NCBI GenBank assembly: GCA_018268695.1
Contig: JAFDWD010000002.1
Location: forward strand, 28,385 to 92,384
DNA length: 64,000 bases
DNA from: Actinomycetota bacterium
GTDB taxonomy: Bacteria > Actinomycetota > Thermoleophilia > Solirubrobacterales > 70-9
Direction of reading: 5' to 3'
Part shown: positions 35,346 through 45,099 of the stretch, piece after piece
Position numbering within the stretch: position 1 is the stretch's first letter
How the letters are laid out: each line of letters starts with the position of its first letter
Made by a program: the position numbers and the translations under genes
The notes under the pieces: generated by a model
Database searches by the model: none
The model's input: the letters and a program-made list of their open reading frames with translations, nothing else
Told to the model about the DNA's origin: nothing

Positions 35346-36539
35346 ATGGCAGGACCCACGAACTACTGCGCAATCGCCCTGAGCCTCCTCTTCATTGTTG
35401 GTAGCTTGCTCCTGAACCTCGTGTACCGCGAAGGCGTCTTCATCCACGGAGTCGAAATGATCGAGCACTACCAGGATGCAGTGTCTGCTTCATGGTTCAT
35501 CTTCCTCCAGAATCTGGTTTCGTTCCTTGGGGACACGGAGATCCTTCCCATACTGGCCTTCTTCCTGTACATCGTGAGCCGCCGCAAGATCACCATCGTA
35601 GTCTTTCTCATCTTCTTCATGAGCAACATCTACCTACTCACCATCCTCAAAGTGCTCTTCATGGATCCCAGGCCCTTCATGTACAGTCTGAAGGTGCAGC
35701 AGCTGCAGTGGAAGTGCCCGGCCGAATACGGCAATCCCAGCGGCCATTCGTTCCTGGTGTTCCAATTCTACGCTTCCCTGGTCTTCGACTTCATCAGCCG
35801 CATCAACAACAACATCTGGCTGATGGCGGTGCCCTGCACCATGGCGATCCTGATTCCGCAGTCCCGCATGTATTTGGGCGCTCACAGCCTCAACCAAGTC
35901 ATCCTGGGATTGCTGCTGGGACTGTGTATGCAGGTCCTGTACCGCTACTACCTGCAAGCCAAGATCTATGAGCTCGTCAATCTGCTGGTGCTTAGGAAGA
36001 CTTGGGAGAACCTGCTACTGCTAGCCGCAGCCAATATATCCCTGCTGATAATTGCCCTGATGGTATACTAAAGGCAGATCGTACATCCGTTCCACCAGCA
36101 ATACATCAGCAACCTGGAAGTGTCGTGTCCCGAGGTTGGAAAGGTAAGCGTCACCAGGTTTCTGATCAGCAACTTCGCACCTTCGTCAATCATCAACATC
36201 GTCTTCGGCATGCTTTTCGGCATACTGCTGAGCGAGGGCGAAAGCTACCGGTATCTCTACGGACAGTGGCGCTACCGCGATCCCAACAGGAGATGGCTCA
36301 ACCGGCTGCTTCGGGTGGCGCTCGAGCTCATCCCCGCGCTCATTTCAGCTGTGATCCTCTACTGGTTCGTTCCGAGGCGCATCGTCAACGTCTACTGGCG
36401 GTTCTTCGTGCAGGGTCTCGGAGCGTGGATCACCGGCTTCTTCCTCATCGTGTTCACTCACAATCTGATGATGCGCTCCCAGGTCATCGTCCACAACCGC
36501 AGGGAGGAGGGCGCCATCAGGGACTACTACGATTTCTGA
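35346..36539 (+). CDS. PAP2-family membrane phosphatase
   Basis: 397 residues, one exon, ~10 hydrophobic segments. The three PAP2 signature boxes are present: KVLFMDPRP, NPSGHSF and SRMYLGAHSLNQ. In the third box the residue four after the catalytic His is Gln instead of the usual Asp, as in glucose-6-phosphatases (HFPHQ). It probably hydrolyses a phosphate ester (lipid phosphate, sphingosine phosphate or sugar phosphate) at the ER or another endomembrane; the substrate cannot be told from sequence. The only UAR codon is the TAA after LMVY in the middle of the protein. The start follows the USP stop by 44 nt with an A/T-rich leader. Confidence 0.85.
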
Positions 36540-36559
36540 TAGGTGCATAGTAGGGACTA

Positions 36560-37330
36560 TCACTCGTGGAGCATCAGCATCAGCATGGGATCTGCCTCCA
36601 CCTTCACATCGATTTCCAGAGCTGGGTGGTTGAGCTCTTTGTCGGGAGTGTCGCGCAGAGACCTTCCGGCGACTTCGTCCATGGTGGTAAAGGTCGGCGC
36701 TGGCTTGTCCTGGAGGTGTTCAATGTCGGGCGCGAAGTCGCTGCCCTCCCGATACTCGATTTTCTCGCTTGCCTTGAGGTAGGCGACCAGTCTTCGCTTT
36801 TAATCGGCGACGATATTGTCGAATTTCTTTTTGAGTCGGCGCCGCATCTCCATCGAAAGAATTCCCTCGTAGATGGACGCGCTGCCGTAGGACTATTCGA
36901 GCAGCTGCAGGATCCGACTGGGCGGCTCCAAGCCGTAGATGTTGTGGCGTGATTGCAGCATCTAGTAGATGTGCTACTTCATGCCGATGATCCTCCGGCG
37001 GTTCTAAGCTAGCCCAATGCTTACCTCGTAGAACTGGAGCTCCTCCGACTCCATTTCGCACTCGTTCAGGTGCATCGAAAAAGAGTTCAGCAGGGCATAT
37101 TGGTCGGCCGCTGCCTCGCTGTAGCTGAACTCGAACAAGCAGCGAGGGTTGTGGCACTTGATGGTCACTCGGGAGGGGAGCACAGCTTCAAGCTCCATCA
37201 CTTCGTGCCGGTTGAGCTTTGCGTGGTAAGCGGCCTGCAGCTTCGCTTGAATGTTCCTGATGTCCTCTGGGTAGACGGTGAAAGTACGCAGCGAGTAGTA
37301 CTCCTGGAAGTTGGTCTGGAAGATGCACAT
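36560..37330 (-). CDS. Hypothetical protein with a possible Cys/His metal site, 249 aa
   Basis: Exons 37330-37025 and 37003-36560; the 21-nt intron 37004-37024 begins GTAAGC and ends CTTAG. The N-terminal half contains IKCHNPRCLFEFSYSE and HLNEC, a possible C2HC zinc site; the rest is helical and acidic, ending LMLMLHE. No family recognised. UAR codons supply several Glu and their use is needed to keep the frame open. It is convergent with the PAP2 gene (20 nt between stops) and its start is 76 nt downstream of the next gene on the same strand. Confidence 0.7.
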
Positions 37331-37406
37331 CGACTGTAAATTACAACCGGCTGCAGGGGCAGTCAGGTCAAGCAGGCTGCCAATCAGTTGGCTAGCCGGT
37401 GCCCAG

Positions 37407-37988
37407 TCATTTAATAAAGCGTTTGATAAAGCGAGTCAGCTGGGCATCGAGGTCGCCGAGCAACCCAAGGATAGTGCTTAACAGGAGTCGCTTTATTCGG
37501 CGGCAATGGGCTTGACGCTGTCGCTCTTCGTGAAGAAGCATGTGCTCGTTGAAGGGCTTCTCACAGGTCAGAACAGATTTGATGTGGAGGGTATGCTCCA
37601 ACAGCTTCTGCCGGCGGGATTCATTGCATTCCTTGCTGACTAGTTGTTAGCAGCAGTCCAAAATGGCTTTATTTGGCGATTCCGTCTTGTCCAGCAACAG
37701 CTGGCAATAGTTATGGCGCAGCTGTACCACCGGCACGCACTCCGCCAGCAAGTACGCGAACGTCTCGACTGCACCTAATACTTCGCGAGTCAGTTCCAGT
37801 TCTTCTTGTAGCGAGGGAGCCTCTTTGGTGAATTTGCTGGCGAGCTAGGCTCTATGGTCCTCGAAGGCTAGCGGCTCCATTCCCAGCTTCTTTCGGAACT
37901 GCTGAACGGCGAACTATAGCTGCGTTATATAAGTTTGCCTCCTAGAGTTGGCGTCTTCCTTGGCGGTGTAGCCTGATCTTTTCTTCAT
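37407..37988 (-). CDS. Hypothetical helical protein, 193 aa
   Basis: Single frame from ATG at 37988 to TGA at 37407-37409, with four UAR codons as Glu. Predicted helical: ITQLEFAVQQFRKKLGM, SLQEELELTREVLGAVETF, then VQLRHNYCQLLLDK and a hydrophobic C-terminus (LLLSTILGLLGDLDAQL). Contains two Cys pairs (DCCEQ) but no recognisable zinc motif. No family identified. It starts 101 nt from the divergent mtIF2 gene. The regular helical pattern and correct stop usage support a real gene; the function is unknown. Confidence 0.65.
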
Positions 37989-38089
37989 TAATAAACTTGC
38001 TCTAGTCGACGAATAATCTGGCGTCGCAGCCAACGTTATTGGTGTGCTGGAAATGAGAGCATAAGCCACCATCAATTAAAATTATCGGG

Positions 38090-40075
38090 ATGTTGACTGG
38101 ATTGGTTAGATCACTACGCCTTTCTTTCGCCAGCATGGCCAATCCGCTTCGGGTGCAGCTGCAGCCCATCAGAGCGGACCTTCCTTCCACACCGAACCAC
38201 CTCGCTTCGCTTCTCAATACGACGGAGTCGCGCATCAGAACTCAGATGATCAATCCCCAGAGCAACAGCATCGAACGAGAAGAGGCAGAGCTTCTCAGCC
38301 TGATTAATGGATTCAAGCTCGACCTGGAGAACAAAGCAAGCCTGGAGAAATACAGGCCGCCGGTGGTGACTATCATGGGCCATGTCGACCACGGAAAAAC
38401 CACGCTTCTGGACTTCCTGCGCAGCTCCGACATCGCGAAGCACGAACACGGAGGAATCACGCAGAAGATCGGCGCCTTCAACGTAGATTACCGCGGCGAG
38501 AAGGTAACCGTAATTGATACGCCGGGGCATCAAGCCTTTGTGAACATGAGGATGAGAGGTGCCACCGTCACCGATATGATTGTGCTGGTGGTTTCCGCCA
38601 CTGAGGGCGTCAAGCAGCAGACCGTGGAAGTTATCGAGCTGGCCCGCAGCTCTGGCCTCCCAATGATCATCGCCATAAACAAGATCGACCTGCCCGAAGC
38701 CGACCCCGAAAATGTCGAGAAGGAACTCGCAGACAAAGAAGTGCCCATTGAACCGTTCGGCGGTACAATTCCCGTGGTGCATATCAGTGCAAAGCAGGGC
38801 TCAAACGTCGATCTACTCGTGGAACTCATTCTAGAACAGTGGAAGGGCATGAAGAACACAGCTGAGTACGACGGTAGCATCGAAGCGACAGTTCTAGAGG
38901 CCCACCATACGGGCGGTGATATGAACAGCGCAACGCTGCTCATGCAGAAGGGACAGCTCAACATCGGGGACTACATCGTAGCCGGGAGCAGCTACTGCCG
39001 GGTGAAGTCCATCAAAGACGACAGGGGAAACCAGCTTGAGCGAGCCGACCCAGGCCAAGCAGTAGAGGTGGTTGGCTTTAAGGAGCTGCCCTCCAGCGGA
39101 GAACTGGTCTTCGAAGTCGACAACGAAAGCAAGGCGAGGTTCGTCGTGGATCGGAGGCTGAAGAAGGTTGAGGAGGGCATCAAGCGAAACATTACCCAAA
39201 CCTCTTCCGCGAAGATCAAGATTACTTCTCACAGGGAGAAGCGAGCACTCTACCGAGGGTTGGGGAATGCGTGGCTGGAGAAGTTTAAGGAGCTTTAGCA
39301 AACCATCCGAGCGGACATCGACGAGCTCGAACAGCTCGTCAAGAAGGGTAGGGCGACGCCTGCAGACAAGCTCACCCTCGAAACCAAGAAGCACGACTTA
39401 GAGGTGCACAAACAGTATGTCTACCAGTACTTGGAGGATGTTGTCAAGAAGGAAGACACCCTCAACATCATCATCAGATCGTCTGACCGGGGCTGCGAGG
39501 AAACCGTCCTGAAGGAACTCGAAAAGCTCAAGGAGGAAGCAATGCGGCTCTACAACATCAATCTCAACCTCATCAGTTCGGACGTTGGCGAGATAGCGGA
39601 GTCAGATGTCAGAGACGCTCATCTCTTCGGAGCCTTGATGTTTACCTTCGGAACAACGACCAAACCCGAAGCCGTTCGCGCCATGAAAACTTACAACATA
39701 GCTGCTAAGAACCACAAGCTGCTGCACTCGCTTGTGGAGGACATTCGAAATGCCATCGTTAAGAAGAGCAAGCGAGAGGACTCCCGCTTGAAGGAGCGCG
39801 GAAATGCCACGATTGCAGAAGTGTTTAAAGTGAGTACGGGCAAAAACGAGCAGAAGCTGGCAGCAGGCTTGAAGATCGGCGAGGGAAGGCTCTGCAAGAA
39901 ATTCAAGTATCGGCTCTACAGAAACGGCCAGCCCATCTCCAAGACCATTAGGCTGGATAGCATAAAGCACTTCAAGAAGGAAGTGGTGGAGCTGAAGAAG
40001 GGCGAAGAGTGCACAGTACTGTTCGATTCGGACGTAGACTTCAAGAAGGGAGATGTGCTGCGGGGCTACGAATGA
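38090..40075 (+). CDS. MTIF2: Mitochondrial translation initiation factor IF-2
   Basis: 661 residues, one exon, one TAG as Glu (39296-39298). The first ~30 residues are basic, hydroxylated and free of acids (MLTGLVRSLRLSFASMANP), a mitochondrial presequence. GTPase motifs: VTIMGHVDHGKTTLLD, GGITQKIGAFNV, IDTPGHQAF and INKID; then IF-2 domains II-IV, including LLMQKGQLNIGDYIVAG and the C-terminal KKGEECTVLFDSDVDFKKGD. It promotes binding of initiator tRNA to the small mitochondrial ribosomal subunit. The N-terminal region is short compared with the human protein (~727). A bacterial contaminant is unlikely given the presequence, flanking ciliate genes and the in-frame TAG. Confidence 0.95.
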
Positions 40076-40092
40076 CTATGTATAGATACCAA

Positions 40093-40571
40093 TCAGAATG
40101 ACTCGGTAGTATTGAACTCGAGGTAAATGAAGTCGTCTTCGGGGTCGCGCACCTCATCGTAGAGCTTGCCTGCCGTCTCAGCTACCTTACAACATAGTTA
40201 CTGCCGTTCACGACGCACTGCTTTTTGTGGTTGAAGACGAATAAGCTTTCTTTGGCGCCGAACTTGTACAGTCGACGAACTTGCTCAAGGATGCTTCCTA
40301 CTTTGTAGTCCCGGTGTATTATTATGCTGAGTGAACTTCGTGCGTACATACGGTAAGGTGGCTTCGACTGCAGAGCGGGATCCTGCTATCTTTCTTCCTT
40401 CTTTGCCTTGAGGAGCGCTGGAGTTGGCTCGATCACGATGAACGCGTACTTCTCAGGGTCCTTCCCGGCGTCCTTACAGTCCCTCTGACGATATCGGGCG
40501 TGCATCAGCTTGCGCTGCTCCAGGTTGTTATTTCTGCGAAAGCTGCTTCTGTCAATGAACTGCTCTGCCAT
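40093..40571 (-). CDS. Atg8/LC3-like protein lacking the C-terminal glycine
   Basis: 145 residues, three exons; introns 40327-40347 (21 nt) and 40182-40201 (20 nt). The N-terminal helix SFRRNNNLEQRKLMHARYRQ followed by EKYAFIVIEP matches the Atg8 start (PFEKRRSEGEKIRKKY, then VIVEKAP); YKVGSILEQVRRLYKFGAKE, SLFVFNHKKQ, then TAGKLYDEVRDPEDDFIYLE match the rest of the fold. Atg8 needs a C-terminal Gly (after ESVYG in yeast-like forms) for lipidation; here the protein ends NTTESF-TGA, with no Gly. A ~25-residue insert follows the second strand. It may be a non-conjugating paralogue. It is convergent with mtIF2 (17 nt between ends). Confidence 0.7.
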
Positions 40572-40734
40572 CTGCTTGATGCCTCCAATCTACATGTCCG
40601 CACTATCTATTATACAGCCGATATTTCCAACTGCCCGAATATTCGTTCCGAAAAGGGATACCCATCTTGCAGTGGCCCCTCCAACATTTCTTAAGGTTCA
40701 CAAACCATCTTTCCAACAAACTTTAAATATTAAC

Positions 40735-43726
40735 ATGACTGAAGGAGAACCACACGGCGAGGAAGAGCACGCGGGCCCGCTGGTTGTGTTCTTCGTGGTG
40801 TTTGGACTGCTCATCGGTGGCCTGCTGCGCGAGGTCAGCAAGAAGACCAAGTTCCCGTACACACCAATGCTGATTGTTACGGGGCTGCTGCTCGGCTACC
40901 TCCGCCACTACCTCGGAGACATCGGACTCTCCACTTCCATCGTAGAGCAGCTCAACCCTCACATGATCCTCTTCATCTTCATCCCCGTGCTGATCTTCGA
41001 AAGCGGTAATCAAAGGGATGAGCATAGGCTTCAACTGCGACTGGTACGTCTTTCGCAAGTCCATCGTCAACATTCTCATACTGGCGGCACCCGGTGTGCT
41101 CTGGGGAGCCATCCTGCTTGGCAGCTGCTTCAAGCTGCTGCTCGGCTACGGAGATGAAGACCTCAGCTGGTACCAAGCCTTCACGTTGGGATGCGTGTTG
41201 TCAGCCACTGACCCCGTGGCTGTTGTCGCACTGCTCAAGGAACTCGGAGCAAGCGTCAGGTTCAACACGCTCATTGAAGGCGAATCGCTTCTGAACGATG
41301 GCACCGCGATGGTGTTCTTCATGCTCTTTCTCGACCTTGCCAAGGGAAATACCAGCACAGCGATGGATGTTGGCCTTAATTTTCTGAGGGTGGCGATTGG
41401 CGGTCCGCTGCTCGGAATAGTCTTCGGGTTCCTCACGAGCCTGTGGCTAAAGCGGATCATCCGGGACGATGTGCTAACCGCTAACTTGACCTTTGTGTCG
41501 TGCTACTTGTGCTTCTACATCGCGGAGTTCACCTGGGTGAAGGTATCGGGAATCCTGAGTATCGTGGTGCTGGGACTTTACATGTCGGCAGTGGGCAAGA
41601 CCAAGATCTACCCGGAAAGCGAGCACAGCCTGCACGTCATATGGTCCTACATTCAGTACGCCTGTGAGACGCTGATCTTCATGATGACGGGTGTCATTAT
41701 TGGTGTGGAGATGATCGAAAAGAGCACCATTACGGCCGGCGACTGGTTCAAAATGTTCGTGTTTTGGGGGCTGATGATTGTGATGAGGTTTGCGATGGTG
41801 GCCAGCTTCTACCCGATTCTGCGATACTTCGGCTACGGGCTCAGCAAGAAGTAGTTCGTGGTGCTTGTCTACGGTGGACTCAGAGGTGCACTTGGGCTTT
41901 GTCTAGCACTGATAATCAACGTGGACGACACGCTCCCTCAGAGATTTCGGGAGCTCACTGTGTTTTACATGAGCGGTATGGCAGTGCTCACCATCCTGGT
42001 GAACGGACTGACCTGCAGCAAACTAGTGAACTACGTGCAGATGATTGTGACGCCGCCCATCAAAGACAAACTGTTCGAAATTTGCCTGAAGAAGATCGAC
42101 CAGCGCACCAAGGAGAAAATGTCTGAGCTGAAAGCGAACAGCTACGTAAGCACCGCCGATTGGAAGAAGGTCGAGACACTGGTGGGAATCACTAAACAAA
42201 AGCAGCGGGCGGGCCGTGCCGACAGGGAAATGAAGGAGAAGTATCGCACTTCTCGCAGCTCGATCTACAGCGGGCTGAACAAGACCGAAGCCGACGAAGA
42301 AGTGAGGTTCCGCATGCTCCGCTACATTAAAAAGTTGGTGTGGGAGCAGTACGAAACCGGAGAGTGCTAGGAGGAAGCTGCCATCGTGCTCGCTGAGAGT
42401 GTCGATATCCTGCTGGACCAGACGGACCAGAAACTGCAGCTGTGGTAGACTGTCAGCAAGAACTTCACGAACCTGGCCAGTTTCTCGCTGTGGATGAAAA
42501 TCAAGGACTATCCGGTGGTGGGCAACATGGCCAAACGTATCATCCTCAACCGAGTGTACTTTGTCTATGACTGCGCCACAAGCCTTATCATTGCATGTGC
42601 CCAAGCGCAAGAAGAATTCGCGGAGCACTTTCCCTTCAAAAAGGACGACCTGCAACGAGTCTTCGACGAATTCTAAGAAGCGGTGCAGCTCGCGGAGGCC
42701 TACGTCGACGAACTGCAGAGCACTTTCCAAATGCTGGTGCTGTCTATCCACACGAAGAAGGCAGCACTCAACCTCATCACTGAGAAGAAGCACGAACTCG
42801 ACAGCATGCTCGAGGAGGGATTTATCGACGATGCGCAGTACAAGGTCGCCAGGAAGGACATCGACAACCAGTTCATTGATCTGCAGACCGCCGACTTCGA
42901 ATGGGGAGTACTCACCTTCCAGGAAGTGCTGTTGGAATGCCCGATGTTTTCGGACTTGAGCAAGGAAGAGCAGCGGTAGCTGAGGAAGGGCGGTATCGAA
43001 CTCGCCTTCGAGGCAGGCAAGACCATCCTGATGAAGGGGAAGCCCATGCAGCACGCTCTCGTGGTGATTTCCGGAACCGTAAAGGAAACCTACGGCAACT
43101 TCAAGCTGACGAGAGGAGTCGGAAACCTGCTCACCGCCTACAGCATTGTGCTCGGGGAGGACTGCAAGTGCGTGCTCCGAGCCCAGTCGAACTGCAAGCT
43201 GCTGGCCTTTAAGCTGGACGTCTTCAAAGAGACCATGGCGAACAATGCAGTGCTGGAGGGTCGGGTCTACCGCTCCGCATTCATCTCGGCAGTAAAGACC
43301 GACGATCACAACAAGCTGAACTTCCTGCCGGTGAGGAAGCTCCGAACTATCGGCGAGAAGTCATCCATCGTGCACCTGCGCGCCACCGAAACTATGTATA
43401 TGGAGTTCGGTGGATTCCTGTTTAGAGGCGGCATCGCAAGTGCGCAGGAGTTCCAGTCCAAGCCGAGTAAGAGTAACGAACTGCTGGTGCCCCAGGAAAG
43501 GCACAGCGATCATTCCAGCGACCACGAGCCAGCCTAGAACCTTCCGTCTTTTGGTGCGCGGCTGAGCAGTATCTCCGCGCTGGTCTTCGAGAGCCCACGA
43601 ATGATCAGGGAGGGCGTAACCATTAGAGCCACCGGCGACTGTCTAATACTGGTCTTCAAGTTCAAACTGGAGGATAAGAGCGCACGAGTATCCCGTCTCT
43701 CCCGAATCATCGACGAGCATGCCTGA
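40735..43726 (+). CDS. SOS1-type Na+/H+ exchanger with cyclic-nucleotide-binding domain
   Basis: 989 residues, exons 40735-41005 and 41028-43726 (22-nt intron). The N-terminal ~440 residues form an NHE membrane domain with ~12 hydrophobic segments: LIFESGFNCDWYVFRK, SATDPVAVVALLKELGA (the ion-binding site), EGESLLNDGTAMV, and KKEFVVLVYGGLRGALG, whose E is TAG 41852-41854. A long helical cytosolic region follows, then a cyclic-nucleotide-binding fold (ELAFEAGKTILMKGKPMQ, ALVVISGTVKE, ~residues 755-880). There is no voltage-sensor segment between them, so the layout is that of plant SOS1 more than of sperm SLC9C exchangers. It should export Na+ at the plasma or contractile-vacuole membrane. Confidence 0.92.
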
Positions 43727-43752
43727 CAGCTTTAGATTTTAATATTGAGAAG

Positions 43753-45073
43753 ATGTTGGCTGGCTGGCAGCTGATGATGTATTTCGCTCGGGTCGGAAGC
43801 AGGCGAATGCTGCCACTTGCAGCTCACTGCTTCAGTACGGAGGAGAAGAAGGTGGTATTCAAGCGCATTACTGGCGAATAGAAGAAGTCTTTTGCAGATA
43901 CCCTGCAGAAGTCGAAGGTTTAAGCTGCTGACTAAATAATCGGCGAGCCAATCAACTCGACCTTTCGGTTGCGTCCTATGATACGGCTGAAGAAGAGAGC
44001 CACAGCCGCTGACGAAAACGAAGAGTAAAGTCAGGAGCAGCCTGAAGTCAAGAAACCTACGAGATAATCAGCCAAGTTGATTCGCAAGCCACAACGTGAA
44101 GCACCGCCAATAGCAACAGTCACCAGCGAAACGAAGTCGAAGCGCCGACGGAACGAGTTTCTGGAGGAACGGCCAGTCACCACCTACAAGTACGATCAGA
44201 GATCGGCGAATCTCACGGAGGAGCTTAATAAGTTGAAGTACAGTCGGCAAACCGTCACGATTAAGGACTTCCCGTTCCTTCAAAGAACGGAAGCGGGTGT
44301 GACGAATGCCCAGAAACGAAGCCTCGACCAGGTGTACCTGAAAAAGAGCGTGGTTGAATCCTTCCAGAAGTAAGCCACAGATCTGTTCGCGAGGGTTGCC
44401 GACTCGCTTCTCAATGAAACACGCGACAAAGAACTCAGCAAGCACATCTAACCGACTTTTGAGTTGGAGCTACGCCGGAAGATGAGAGGGCTCATCGCTG
44501 GCGGCTATTCGGTACAAAGCGACTGATGCCAGATTAGCAAGGTTCCGGTGGAGGGCGCGCCGAAGTGTGAGATTCTTTAGGTGCTCCACATCAAGGGGCT
44601 GGACATCATTCGCAATCACAACTTCACCCTCGACGAGTACGAGGTCGACAAGGATCTCTTGAAGGAGGGGTTGCTTTAGTACCGGCCGCACTTGGAAGCA
44701 GACGACCGCTACCTTGAAGTAAGCAGCTGTGATAAGCTAGATCGCCTTCCGAAGCATTCACAAGATGATCCTGCAGGTCAAGTGTTTGGTGGACCTGCCG
44801 TTCACTTTGACAGTCAAGTCGGCCTCCGGTGAAAGCGAGACGATTCCCAATCGGCACTACGTCCAGTTCGAGAGTCAACTGCGCGAACCACCGATCTTCG
44901 CGGACATGAAGCTGGAGAAGGAAGAGTAGTAAGGGAGTGATTGACGCAGCATCAAAAACTACAGGCTTCGCAAGGACTCCTGGGTGGTGACCGACATCAA
45001 CGGCAGCAACAGCTTCGCGGGCTTCGACTACAATCCCTCCGATAAGTTGCAGCTGTACAGCCAACTGGCCTGA
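43753..45073 (+). CDS. Tim44/mL45-like mitochondrial protein
   Basis: 418 residues, four exons; introns 44512-44532, 44719-44740, 44929-44949 (21-22 nt). Each removes an in-frame TGA or rejoins the frame. The N-terminus (MLAGWQLMMYFARVGSRRML) is a mitochondrial presequence; a charged linker of ~130 residues follows. The C-terminal part (CEILEVLHIKGLDII, then KMILQVKCLVDLPFTLTVK, ending KDSWVVTDINGS) has the alternating helix-strand pattern of the Tim44-like fold shared by Tim44, Mba1 and ribosomal mL45. The choice among them is open: it could tether the import motor or bind the ribosome. UAR codons are frequent in the linker. Confidence 0.55.
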
Positions 45074-45099
45074 GATGTATTTAACTCAAGTGAGGAATA

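Noticed and set aside
38090..40075. Bacterial contamination or recent transfer (IF-2 gene)
   Set aside because: It has a mitochondrial presequence, an in-frame TAG, ciliate neighbours and the layout of mtIF2.
42023..43309. 428-residue minus-strand ORF antisense to the NHE tail
   Set aside because: Same cause; the plus-strand frame continues the exchanger and its CNB domain.
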